Both the position numbers and the translations under genes were made by a program. A stretch of DNA of 64,000 nucleotides, taken from positions 228,714,765-228,778,764 of the forward strand of contig NC_079147.1 of the NCBI RefSeq assembly GCF_945859685.1, given 5' to 3'. Under the pieces are notes generated by a model. The model was not told the DNA's origin and ran no database searches. It was given only the letters and a program-made list of their open reading frames with translations. How positions within the stretch are numbered: the stretch's first letter is position 1; every line of letters starts with the position of its first letter. Shown here one piece after another: positions 1 through 12,270 of this stretch. Source of the stretch: Eupeodes corollae (Eukaryota; Arthropoda; Insecta; Diptera; Syrphidae).

Positions 1-43
1 TATTTTGATATTGAAAAAGGAGTGTATTCTTTTTTACAGAAAT

Positions 44-205
44 CAATAGATGTTTAGCTCATTGTAAAGATGAAGATTTGCCATTTACTTTAGAAAACGT
101 TATCAGCTAAATGGCAGTCACGGGGAACAACTCAATAGATGTTAAGTTTATTGTTAATGTTTTGAAATTCACAAAAGAGAATGTTATCAGCTAAATGGCA
201 GTCAT
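44..205. repeat. Two-copy tandem duplication (~85-89 bp)
   Basis: CAATAGATGTT occurs at 44 and 133. GTTATCAGCTAAATGGCAGT followed by CA occurs at 99 and 183. The two blocks keep the same order with a period of about 84-89 bp, so this is a diverged tandem duplication in the cut intron. No coding potential. Confidence 0.7.
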
Positions 206-409
206 GGGGAAGGTTGCAGTTGCAGCACAATATCCTTGAAATGAAAAGATATTTCCTCTGTAACCTAACGAATTTTATCAAAGAAAAATATTCAAAGGTG
301 TTAGATTATAAGATTTTAGTAGTGGTCGAGAAATGACACGCTTCTCAAATTTTTCTTAAAAAAAACTTTGAACTTTATTCGAATTCTAGCAATTTGCAAT
401 TCTTCCTTT

Positions 410-700
410 TGAATTGTGTATTATTCCATTTTTATAGCAAAAGCGTAGTCTTCGCTTCATGAATGTCAAAAAATTGCATCCTCAAAATTGGTAGCTGCCG
501 AAAAAGATTGATATTCAAAATGAAACTCTATATTGGAAAAATCTCCCCCCTTTAAACAAAATTCTTAGCCCATTTTTATAGGAATAGCGTAGTTTTCGCT
601 TGTTAAATGTCAAAAAATGACAGCTTCAAGAGTGATATCTGCCCAAAAAGACTGATAATCGAAATCGAAAAGTCTGTATTGGAAAAATCTTAAACAAAAT
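410..700. repeat. Two-copy tandem duplication (~144 bp)
   Basis: CCATTTTTATAG is followed by GCGTAGT-TTCGCTT, ATGTCAAAAAAT, CTGCC-AAAAAGA and TATTGGAAAAATCT. The series occurs at 426 and again at 570 with the same spacing. The copies differ by scattered substitutions and small indels, indicating an old duplication. Confidence 0.75.
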
Positions 701-3700
701 TATTAAAAAGAAAACTAAGACTTTCACATTTTCCCAGGAACCTATCTCCTATTTCTTAAACTAATCGATACATGAAGATACTTTATTAGGGAGTTATAAC
801 TATGAATATGGATGTAAATTTTGTAAGCAGCCATATAAATATTTTCAACCCAGATAATTAAGATTCCATAATTTATTTAAGTACTTACCTAGATAAGTTT
901 TAAATCTTATCAACAATTAGGTTAGGTGTAAAATATTTATAATACCTTCTAGGTATCTCGTCAATGTATCTTAAAGGCATATCTATACCTATAAAGAAAT
1001 TGTAACTTATATCTTAAGTCAACTTAAATATCTATTGAAAAATTTCTAGAAAACTTAAAGTAGGTACCTACGTATCTACATTCAAGTTTATCATCAAAAG
1101 ATTATTTTCTATCCCTATCTATAGTTATGTTTATTAAAAATGTTATGAGTGAGGTGATGGTAGATACTTAGCTATAAAAAAACCATAGATAAGAAAGAAG
1201 CTTTTGCTAGACATCAAAAACGCCATTTTAATTTATTTTTATTAAGCGACATTTCTTTTGATTTATCAAACCAAAGATCGCATACAGTTAAAATGAGAAC
1301 TGTCTGAAGCGAATTTACCTTCATATTCCTTTACCAATAAATATGTAAGTAGGTACCTACATATACCTTCCTTCTTGAGAGTATGTACCTACTCTTTTAT
1401 GTACATATACCTACATTCATACATATATGTCTATATCTATCTATACGCAATAAACGAAACGCCTTTCTATATTTCCAAAATACCTATATCTAGCCCCTTC
1501 CAATTTTATTTACAAATATAGATGAAGGTAGGTAGGTATAGGTACCTACCTACTTATTATTTGTTAGTAAGTAGATAAAGATATGTATGTATGGCTATAG
1601 CTAGATATAACCAAAGTAAAAAAGCAATATCGATATTGGTCCATTGTATAGATGTATAGGGGATGCGCTTCATCGCGCGCGCAATAAAGGCGTTTCCAAT
1701 ACCAATTGATGGAGTAAATACCTATACTCATAATATTCCTTTTTTCCATTTTTTTTTTTCCTGACAGTATTTATTTACCTTCCTTTAGGTATATAGATAA
1801 CCATATATGTATATAATTTACAACCTATCTATAGATGGATAAAATATCTATTTTTATAACAATATATTGATTTGGTACCTACTTTTTCATTTTCTTCACA
1901 TACTTACTACCTACCGTTATATTTATCTACCTATACACATAAAAGGTCCTGAAAATTCGTCTCGTCCAATCGAATATCGACTTTTCGCACACTAATGGGG
2001 TGGTGCTGTAAGAGCTCCCACAAAATATCACCCACCCTGTCTCTTAAATAAAATAAAATAAAAACCAACAGAAGAAAAAAAAAACAAAATAAATATAATC
2101 ACCCCTCACTCAAATCCAGGGAAAAAATAAAAATATAAAATTGACGTACATAAGCGCCATCCCCCTTACTCTACTGCTTCGACCCGCTTATGTATCTGAA
2201 AGCTTAGTATGATTTTTTTTTTCTTTTCTTTTTCACTTTTCCCTAGATTTTATTTTTTTTTTGTTGTTTTCTTTTGCTTTTTTCCTAGCACCCCCATCGA
2301 TTTTGATTGGGAATCCATCCATACAACTAAGCGCGCTTGAAATATCCCCAAGAGGGAAGTCAACCCCCACCCGTTCACAATCTTCCTAACACAATCTAAT
2401 ATCGTTCGAATCCAAAAGGAATACAAAATCAGGTGGAGCGTGGAGCATGAAGCGTGGCGTGGAGGTGCTCTCTTTCTCTCTGGCTCTTTTTTTTTATATG
2501 CTTCAAACTATGTGCTGTGCCACAATCAAATGAAGGACACATTTTTGTTTCTTATCCTTATACCTAGATGTGGCACTGTCGTTCCTATAGCCTGGTATGG
2601 TATGGCACATTGCATTTTGCATGAAGCAAAAGGAAAGTAAGAACGAACTTTTCTATAAAGTTTAAAGAGAGTTTTTCTGACACCGAATAAAAGAGAATTT
2701 TTACTATCGGTTTCGGCTTTGCTTCGCCTTCGGTTCCCCACATATGCTCTTAAGATACATCGATACCTTCATTCTTCATATATACTTATTTCATTGACTG
2801 CTACTCTACTCTGCTACTGCTACTGATTCACTTCTGTTCTGTTGCTGTCGCTGTGACTCTGTGCTCCTGCAACAAAGCTTTTGAAAAAAAGAACAAAATA
2901 TTTATCGAATACCTATGCTCGGAGCGAATATGGGGAAATTTCGATTCTGTTCGATTGCGATTCTATTCTGTGCCCCGCCCTGATTCAATTGTTAAAGAAT
3001 TCAAGTTAAATATAGCTATTGACAGTTTCTTCTTTTATTTGCTATTGACATCCCTATAAATGGGTGGTAGATGATATGTAACGGTACCTACCTACTTAAC
3101 GTTTTTTTTTATTTGCTCCTATTCCAATCAAAGAAATCAATTTAAGGGAATTACTACACGACCCCTTCCTGTAATTGACATCCGGTCACGCTATATTTTC
3201 ATTATGAATAAAATTTAAAATGAAGGTTTTCCAGATTCAAGTCAGAACTCTCGAATCTCGATAATCCGACGGCATCTCTAGAAGACGATAGGTGACATCG
3301 ACGACATCATCTTTAACGACAATGGTCCCTTTTACACAAATCAGAAGAAGACAAAAAGAAACATCGGCGGAAGAGCAAGAGATGAAATAAGAAAAAAAAA
3401 AAAGAAGAAAAACCGAAGAAAAAAAAAAGAACTCATCCCCTCCTACTGTGTACCACATTCCTAGTCAATAGCCATCCAATCAGGTTTGTGAAAAATCTAT
3501 CTATATTCCATCTTTCGCATTTCGGATTCGGGGTTTGCTGTGGTGATCGAACGGCTTTCGTTTCACACACTCGTTCAATTCATTGGACTCACTCTCACTG
3601 TCTCACTGGCAAAACAAACAAAAAATTGGCTATACACTACACACCATCAATACCAACACAAACACACTCATTTTGATTTTCATATTATCATTCCTGTTGT

Positions 3701-4304
3701 AATGGTGTTAGTGACATCAAATGAATAGCATATAGGAAAAAAGAAGCAATAAAATTTAATGGGGAGACATAACAAAAAATTCACCACACCAATTCAATTG
3801 AGTAATTCACCAAAAACCAGTGATATTCTCTCTCTTTCTTCCTCTCTTAATAAAGAGATTTTTTCTTTCTTTTTTTTGAGATTTTTTCTCTTTAGTGGAT
3901 ATTTAGGAAATTTTCGCGCGAATCGGTTTTAATTGGAATTGTTGATTATTTTCTTTTTTAAATTGTATATAAATATCTATAGGTGCCTATTTTGTTTGTT
4001 GTTTAGGAATAAAAATTGAATGGACAGCGGCTCCATTAAAAAATATCTTTATTTTAGAATGAGATGGCAATATGTTTGGTAGAGGAGGATTGGGTGCTGG
4101 CTTGGCCTGGCCTGGTGCTCGTTGGGGCTTTCTTGTATTTTTCTTATTTTTTTTTATTTTCTTACAACACAAGGCTTCTATATCCTTGAATTTGAATGTG
4201 CGCGGCGCCTCTAGACAGGCAGTGACCTGACTGAAGTATGCAAGTGTGTATTCCAGACTCCATCATCCATGGGGCTCTTGATTTTTTCTTCTTCTTTTAT
4301 TTTT

Positions 4305-4348
4305 CTGCTGCTGCTGCTGGTGGTGCTGGTGCTGGTGCTGCTGGTGCT
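4305..4348. repeat. CTG/GGTGCT trinucleotide-hexanucleotide microsatellite
   Basis: (CTG)5 runs into repeats of GGTGCT. On the minus strand it translates as a Gln/His run within an open frame at 4263-4610, but that frame is otherwise Lys-rich low complexity without a splice context. Confidence 0.8.
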
Positions 4349-6959
4349 TTCCCCGATATAGCTTCTCATTTTTCTTGTGTTTTCTGCTTGATGTAGGTGT
4401 GTGCTTCCATAAGTTTTTAAGGATTTTTATATTCTTTTTCTTACTTTTTTTTTGTGATTCCTTCTTTATAACATCGGGATAGGGATATGGATTTTGGGGG
4501 TTGATGTATAGGGATGTCGTGGGGCTGTTGGGCTGTGGAGGTCTCAGTCTCAGAGTCAGTTTGAGTTTAAGTCTCAGTCTCAGGACTGCGCCACAGTACA
4601 TAAATAACAAACATTAAAGCGTGTGTATTGCTGTGAGACACGACTATAGTGGCAGTGGCAGGAACTATGCTGGGGAGCTCTGCCTTTGGGCTCCTCTGTT
4701 CTGTTCTGTACTGTTCTGTACTGTGCTTTGCTTTCCTTTGCTGTGCACACAATATCACCAATTGGTCCATTTGGGTTCGGTATCTATAGAGGTTGTATGT
4801 GAAGATATATTGATAATGTGTCAGTGCGCACATACCGATTCCAAGAGCAAGCACAACACTGAACCCAACTGAATACTGTCTGTTTTATTTAATTTCTGTG
4901 CACTTATTTATTTATTTTCTGGAGGAATGGCAAACGACAAGCATGTCCTTATAGTAGGGTATGGTATAGTATAAGTATATAAAAGAGTATCAAAAGTTCC
5001 TATGTACTTTATTGGGTATACTTTTGTGGAGGTGTTAATCCCTCCGCACAAAAAGCTAGGGAGGTGTAAAATTGTATATTTTTATTGGTGGCACTTGACA
5101 ATATTGATTTACAGAAACAATTAATGTTGATGGCATCCAATCAAGTTAGCTTAAGCACTTTCTGTTCTTATTTTGATTTTGATTCTGTTTTTGAGAGAGA
5201 ACCGAGAATGAACATATGTACATATAAGAAAAAGTAGGTACCTACCTATACTCTCTAGAGAAAAATCTGTGTGCGAAAAACCTATAAAAGGAATCACGAA
5301 ATGAAAATAAAACCATTCATATGTATCTATAGAATCATAGATACTTATATATTTATAGGTGCCTATATTCCAACAAAAAAAAAATAAATACCATATCTGT
5401 ATAGATACTTTAGGTATATAGGTGTAAAAGGTATGGGGTATTGGGTAGGTTCTTATGGGTATACCTCCACCATATATGGATTGATATTTATTTACCCTTA
5501 TCAGGAGCATCAAATCCATCCAATACACATGCCGTAATGTTCGTTATTTATTTCTTATTTTATTGCAAATAGGTTCTAGAACTTATAACCATATATCATC
5601 ATCATATATGTTGTTAGGTAGGTAGGTACATCAATGATAAAGAAGCAGAGAAAAAATAATAAGAAGAAAAGTGAAAAATCTTGAATTCGATGACTTTCAA
5701 GTGGGTGGGTCCTTGACAATTTTCTTTTCGTTTTTTTTTTTTTTTCTTTCATTTTTGTGAAAACTCTTATTCTATATCTTTGCAGCTCTTACAATAGGAT
5801 ACCTACCTACCTACCCTAGATATAGATAGTTCGCGCTTCTTCGATTTCGATCCACTTGCTCCAACACTATATGCATCAGTATATTTCTAGGTATCCTTAT
5901 AGATGAGCATACAAGGATACTACTGCAAGCAAGGATAAGAGATGCAGAAGCAGCAAACAGAAATGTGAAAGAAAATGAGAGAGAAAATGGAAAATTTATT
6001 ATTGAAAGTAGATATAGTTGCACGCGAAAGATTTTAAACGAGAACGGGCAACGGGGTATAGGCGGAAGATGGTAGATGGTAGATGGTAGGCGGTATAGGG
6101 TATAAGGAGTTTTGAAACATCACGAAAAGAAGGAATGGAGTGATGATGGAGATTTTATATGTTAGTTGGGACTTATGGGAGACGTATAGGGGGAACGAGA
6201 GGTGTTTGAAAATGGTGCTCGATGAGAAAATATAGTTAGGTAGGTGGGTAGGTACCCTATAACATCAGCAGCAGCATGTAACAAAATGTAAAAAGGTCTC
6301 CCGATGATGATGCTTGCTCGTCCCGTCTCTCATGGGGAAAGTGTTACTATAGCTAAAAGAGTGGGTAGGTACCTACTATGCAGTATTTCCTATATATATA
6401 AAAGTTTGTTGCATCAATTTTTGATTAAGGGTTGAATTGTATAAGTTTCATTGCAAAATAAAATTCCAACAAAAAAAAAAGAAACAAAAATTACAAAAAG
6501 AAAAACCAACGAGAACAGGAGGTGAACTATGCTGCTGCACAGTTGAAAGCTGCTTTTGCTTTTCCTATATATATATTTGGAGCTAGAACCAGAGCCAAAG
6601 CTGGAGCCATAGCCGGACGACTGAGCGACGAAATGCAGAATTGATGGAAATGTATAAAACTTGCTTTGGATATAGGAATACGTATCTATAGATATTCCTA
6701 CCTATATTTACTTTCTGGCATTGGCAAATATATTTCTATCTAGATATATATATAGGTACCTTAGTATCCATGCAAGACTTTATGTGTATTGGTTGAAAAA
6801 AAAAATATCTTCACTATAACTATGGAGGTATACCTTCTTTAAAGTAGGTACCAAAAGAACTCCACCCTCAATATAGGATAAGGACGATGATTGAAGTTAT
6901 AATAATCAATTTAAAAATTTATATATATAGGTAATTGACATTATATGGTGGTAAATTAA

Positions 6960-6979
6960 CCCCCCCCCCCCCCCACCCC
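6960..6979. repeat. 15-bp homopolymer C tract
   Basis: Fifteen consecutive C residues, then ACCCC, in otherwise AT-rich DNA. It could form an i-motif (the G-rich strand a quadruplex-like run) or mark an assembly-sensitive homopolymer. Confidence 0.85.
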
Positions 6980-7133
6980 TCAAAATTATTACGATTTGGA
7001 TTTCCCAATTCACCGACGGTACTTCTAACCTACCCTGGTTTGGATTAAAAACATATTTCTGTATATTTAGATACGAAGGTTTGACACTATCTATGAAATT
7101 GCCTAACTTGCAGTAGGTGACAAATGGGACTTA

Positions 7134-7611
7134 AGGTCGTTTTTCTTGTTTCCGCTTTAAGTTTTTAGGCGGTAAGACGTTCTTTTTGATAGTTTCAGTT
7201 GATCTTTCTCTTCAATGAATATTTATTTGAATATATTTGAGGGTTTTCCAATAAGAGGTTTTATTTTAAGGAACTCTTCAAATTTCACAAAGGCCGTTTG
7301 TCTTATTTCTGATTTGAGTTTTTAGGCGATAAGACGTTCTTTTTTATAGTTTCAGTTGATCTTTTTCTTCAATGAATATTTATTTGATTAGATTTGAGGG
7401 TTTTCCAATAAGAGGTTTTATTTTAAAGAACTATTCAAATTTCACAATTGACAAGCAAAATAGGGCCATAAAAAAGTGGTATTTTATTTGGCTGATAATA
7501 TCATTGTTAATGGTATAACTTAATCTTTACAGTGAAATAAACATCCATTGATTTCTCTGTTTAAAAATTCTTACTTTTTAATATTAAAAATGAAACCTCT
7601 TATCGGAAAGT
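7134..7611. repeat. 157-bp tandem duplication with an inverted end; MITE-like candidate
   Basis: Two units (about 7134-7290 and 7291-7447) share AAGACGTTCTTTTT, TAGTTTCAGTTGATCTTT, CTTCAATGAATATTTATTTG and TTTTCCAATAAGAGGTTTTA in the same order. At 7580-7607 the motif TGAAACCTCTTATCGGAAAG is the reverse complement of the unit end with a few changes. A terminal inverted repeat with a duplicated left end would explain this. I see no clear target-site duplication, so calling it a transposon is inference. Confidence 0.6.
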
Positions 7612-7930
7612 CACAAATAATTAGCTAAACCCTATAACACCTCCTTAATTGTCTGTTCGTGTTTAAATACTTAGATCGGTAACCCTAGTCTCTTCCTCAT
7701 TTACACCACAAATCATATTAATACGCTCTTAATAAAAAGGAAGAAAAATAAGATCCACAAAAAAAAAAGAACTTAACAGTGCCAAGCATCAAGAATGAAG
7801 CGCGCATGTTAATGCGCCTTAATTTTGATTTATGAGTTTTCGCCCTCGTCTTTACATATGCTGCATGGATGCGCGGTGCAATATAGATTTTTTTTTTATT
7901 TTATTATTTATGCAGTGCCTTTTAATTTTA

Positions 7931-7994
7931 TTCTTCTTCTTCTTCTTATTCCATCTCATCATCATCATCATCATCATCTTCGTCATCATCATCA
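7931..7994. repeat. (TTC)n and (ATC)n microsatellites
   Basis: A TTC run (7931-7947) is followed by an ATC run (about 7956-7994). All overlapping reading frames here are simple-repeat translations (His, Ile or Met runs). Confidence 0.85.
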
Positions 7995-8814
7995 CACAAA
8001 TCCAAAAGGATGTTGGTTTATAGTAACTACGGATTCTATGAAAAAAAAAACCGAGATGTTCCAGAACTCCCACTTTTCTTTTCTTTTGTCGATCGAGCTA
8101 TAGCGAGAATAACGAAAATTGAAAGCGCCTTCGCATAAAGTTCGAAAGGAAACGGCATTAAAAATAAAAATACAAAGACATTGAATATTGAAGACATTAT
8201 ATTGCGTGAGATCCGAAGTTTGAAAATAAAAAAAAACTCAGCTCCGTCCGATCTTTATGGGTGACAAAAAACATTCCCTTTTCAATGCAAATGAGATGAG
8301 GCTTGATTTTTTAGATCGACGAGACGAAAATGAAAGAGAGATCAAGAGGGAAGGGATGTTTTTTTTTTTAAAGGAAAAAATGCCCTAAAAACAGCCTCAC
8401 ATATTTCGAGTCGTGTTTTAATATTTTTTATTATGTTTTTTTGTTGTTGTTTTCCAAATTTGTATTTCCGTTTTGGTTTGGAAGTTTATCATAAAAATAT
8501 CTTCTCGTGTCATCGAATATTATAGTATAGTAGAGTTGTAGTAAGTTACTGAAGACTGAACTGATCCAGACTGTGGCTGAGGCTGAGCTGGAGACACTCT
8601 CCCACACACAAAATATCTACGCACAAAGAGAGATATTCAGATACACATTGAACCCAGATTAAGAGCCAGCAGCTGTGAGCTGTGATGATTGCGATGATTC
8701 AATGTGATGCGACGAAACGATGGTTATCTCATCGTATTCATATCCCAATCCCAACTCGAAGTCCTCATCAGCAAGCAGCATCAGCAGCAGAGTATTTAGA
8801 TATACAGGCACTTT

Positions 8815-8838
8815 ACATTCACATTCACATTCACATTC
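8815..8838. repeat. (ACATTC)n hexanucleotide repeat
   Basis: Four perfect ACATTC units. Confidence 0.85.
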
Positions 8839-11689
8839 AAATTGAATTTGATTATTGGTGATCATTTAATTGACAGGAAGTTAATTTAATTGAATATGCG
8901 TATCCGAGTTGCTGCGAGTTTGATACTGATGGAAATTGGAAACTCAGTCAGCATCAACATCAACATCAACAGCAAAGTGTATAGATACATCGTTTATTAG
9001 TGTTAAGGCGTTAATGTAATTAATAAACATGTGTATCTAAAGTTTGTTCATTTGCATCGCACTTTTGATGTTGATGGAACACTGGAACTATACCAGAAGT
9101 ATCCATAATCAAAAGATACAAAAACACTTTCATATATATCTCTACAAAAACACTCCGATTTTGTAGAATTTAAATTGAGTCCTAGCCAAAAACCCCCATC
9201 GCACTCGGCAGGAACAGGAAACGTATAAGAAAGTGTCATTCAACTATGTTAATGCTCTGCCATCATGTGCTTAGGTATTAAACTGGCTGGCTGGCTGGTT
9301 CTGTGGTGCGGATGGTACCTACCACTATAACTATCTATCTATGTACCAGTAGAAATATCTATCTATATATATAACAAAAAGGTAGATAGATAGATATAGT
9401 ATATGTGAATTAAACTGTGCCAAAAACTTTCAAGGACATTCACTGTGCACACAACGTGCGTAATTATGCTACAAACTAACAGACAAATAATAATGCAAAT
9501 ATATGTATGTATGTGCTTATATATATTATATATAGATATATTTGTATATAAAACAAAACATGTATCTACTATCTATAGATAGAGATATACAAAAACAGTT
9601 TTTGTGTATGTAATATTTGCAGGATACTATTATGCTGCTGTTAAGTGAAAGTGCGTTGTGTCGTCTCGTGATTCAGATTTAACAGAGCCGGAGCACACTC
9701 TTTCTTCTCTTCGCTCCACGCTCTATACGTACGCTCCTTGTTCCTTTTCGTTTGTCGTCGAACGTCGACGTCGACGACGACTACGACTACGAACGTCCTC
9801 GTTTAAGTTCGTCCCAGGGCTGGGTACCCCAATACCAATGTTGTCTTGCTTCCATTTTATGCGCCCACTTGTTTGTTAGAGTAAGAACTGTAAATAGCTT
9901 GCTGCGTATATTCTTTAAAAAGTCAATGGAATGAGGGGGGGTTGTTATTTGTACCACCTTAAATTAAGAGACTATAACTTTAAGGCGGCAAAACTAAAAT
10001 ATAAACCAAAGATATCTTAAGGGTATAAGGAATGGGTTAAAAGAGGAAATTAAAAATCCATGACATCACATCCGGTATACATATATAAATGTATACCTAC
10101 TTGTATCTATAACAATTTTCAAGGACGACCGACGCGACGACGAGTCGGTTTAATATCTCCATCTTATTCAACCTACAAGTCTAATTTAGCTAAATTTAAA
10201 GTAAAAACAGCATCTTCTGTCTTAGGGAGATGTTTTAAACACACAAATATATAAATTATTTAACGGAGAGAGAAAAAGAGAGCAACAGTAGGTAGGTATA
10301 GGTTTTGGTATAGTTGGTATTATGATTTTCTCAAAAGACGACGACGATGACGACTAGGATGACTAGGACGACAAAACAAAACGTTCGGTTGGTCGAAAAG
10401 TAACCCAAGAAGAGGACATAACAGCTGAGATGGTGACGGTGACGGCAGTTTCAGTCGGTATAGTGACGTAGAAGCATTGGCTTAAGCTGGCTTAGAAAAG
10501 GTTCTTTTAATAGGTCTCTACTATATACACCCATGAAAGAAGGTACAGAAAATAGTATAGGTATACGTTATACATATAGGTGGAGTATAAATACAATGTG
10601 TCCTAATACCAAGGCCCCAAAAACCACCAAAAGGATGGAGTTCACTAGGTTTTCCCAATGTCGGTATAATACTTCTATACCACTATACCTATAGTTATAC
10701 CTACTATTTAAAGCAGCACCTTCAAAATCCGAAGGAAATGGATAGTACGACGACGAAGACTACAAATATACGTCGTCGACGACGCTGAAATTAGAATGAA
10801 AAGATACAAAAAAAAAAAAAAAAAAACAACCATCATCATATCCAAGAGGAAAACTGGAGAAAATATAAGAAGGGTTCACTCTTGAAGCGCAGCAGACGCC
10901 TTCCATTCAAGGTGGTTTTTGTGGCGGGCATTATAGGAGGAACAGGGGATACAACCGACGACGACGACAACGACGCGGGGTATAAAGGGATGTTTTATAG
11001 TAGTAAAATTTCTTAAACGCCTTTAAATAAACATTTTAGATTGTCTGCTTGGCAAAATCTCTTTGTTGTTTATGGGATTTAGTATACAATCAAAAACCAT
11101 CAAGGACAATGGTTTTACAGACTTTTATTTGTATTCTTTAAACAAATTTAAGGATTGTTTGTTGTGGGGTTATATAGTCTTAATATATGTCTATATATAC
11201 ATTCAAAATATGCATTGAAGGTAAGGGATATAGGTTTAAGGATATTGGCAAAGATATATCTTTCTATGATAAGTTCAATGTATCTGAAAGCATTTTGAAA
11301 ATTATATAAGATGTTATGTTGACTTTAAGTAATTCAGATGATGGGTTTACCTTCAACTGTTTCTTTTAAACTTTGGGTTATTAAGTTTAGTGAAATTTTA
11401 CTCATAAGAATATTCAAGCTTGAAGTGAAAATACAATTGAATAACTAAATTAAAGCCATAATTTTGTGTGAAAGAAAAAGTTTTGAAATATAGATAGGAC
11501 GAGGGAAACTTAGATTGGGGTAATGTAAAGAGTTAACGCTCCAAAGTTCGCTTTAGGCAAATTCAAATGCTTTATTCTCCGTCCTAAAATTGTATAATAG
11601 GTCATGAATTTCATATAAACTGAAGTTAACCACTTCATTAAAAGACATATTTGCCCAAAGTTTTATAAAACTTTTTGTCAGGGCTGGAG

Positions 11690-12270
11690 CTAAGCATTTT
11701 ACTAAATTTTAACCAATTAACTAGCTATTTAAAAATTTCAATCCTTTGATAACTAATAATAACTTTGCATACCTAAAATACCGCAAATTGCAATGACAGA
11801 TTAGCTATCATTGAAACCAATTATTGAAATATCTTTCTTAAGAAAAGAAATGTCGACTGAATTTCAATCAAAAATTTTGTTCAAAGATCCTTCTAAGTAA
11901 GAAATAAAAACAAATAAAAAAGTTGCACACTTAAAATATGGCAAACCAGTTACAATGACAGATTTCTATTAGATGCCAGTTAAAGCTATCATTGAAACCA
12001 ATAACTGAAATTTTTATAACTTTCATTGAAAACAAATTTCCTGATTGGAATCAATCATTCAAGGTAAGAGTTGATGATTGAAAGAAAAACTGGAAATGTC
12101 TCTTAATCGCTTTTAAATCTTGAAACAAAATTTTTAATAATGAAAACCAATGATATAAACTAAAAGTTATAGCTATCATTGAAACGAATTATTGAAATTT
12201 TTTAACAGGTTTCATTGAAAATGTCAATCATTGAAAACAAATTTCCTGATTGGGCAGTAACTTTCTAAAC
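11690..12270. repeat. ~185-bp tandem array with core TATCATTGAAACCAAT
   Basis: AGCTATCATTGAAAC(C/G)AAT is found at about 11803, 11982 and 12171. Related flanks recur: ACCTAAAATA or ACTTAAAATA with CAATGACAGATT upstream, and ATTTCCTGATTGG downstream of the later two units. The units are diverged. The same core, in both orientations, builds the array at 16480-18060 and occurs once near 38430, so this is one dispersed family. Confidence 0.7.

Larger units (their letters stand above)
701..7133. other. Intronic sequence, no gene seen
   Basis: AT-rich intron with many short TACCTACC, GGTAGGTA and GGTACCTA clusters (e.g. 1340-1560, 5230-5460, 5610-5630, 6236-6375), poly-T tracts and isolated stretches of higher GC (2700-2990, 4080-4290). 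Open frames here are not supported by start, splice or similarity signals. The (CTG)n block at 4305-4348 and the C-run at 6960 are listed separately. Confidence 0.5.
7612..11689. other. Intronic sequence, no gene seen
   Basis: AT-rich intron with microsatellites and several GAC/GTC-rich patches (9755-9800, 10120-10145, 10335-10375, 10745-10785, 10955-10975), some self-complementary (GTCGTCGACGACG). No exon, RNA gene or transposon was recognised. Confidence 0.45.

Noticed and set aside
4263..4610. 115-codon minus-strand frame with Gln/His run, considered as the next Cut exon (Cut is Gln/His rich)
   Set aside because: Surrounding sequence is Lys-rich low complexity without the coiled-coil or acidic features expected of Cut, and the run comes from the (CTG)n/GGTGCT microsatellite.
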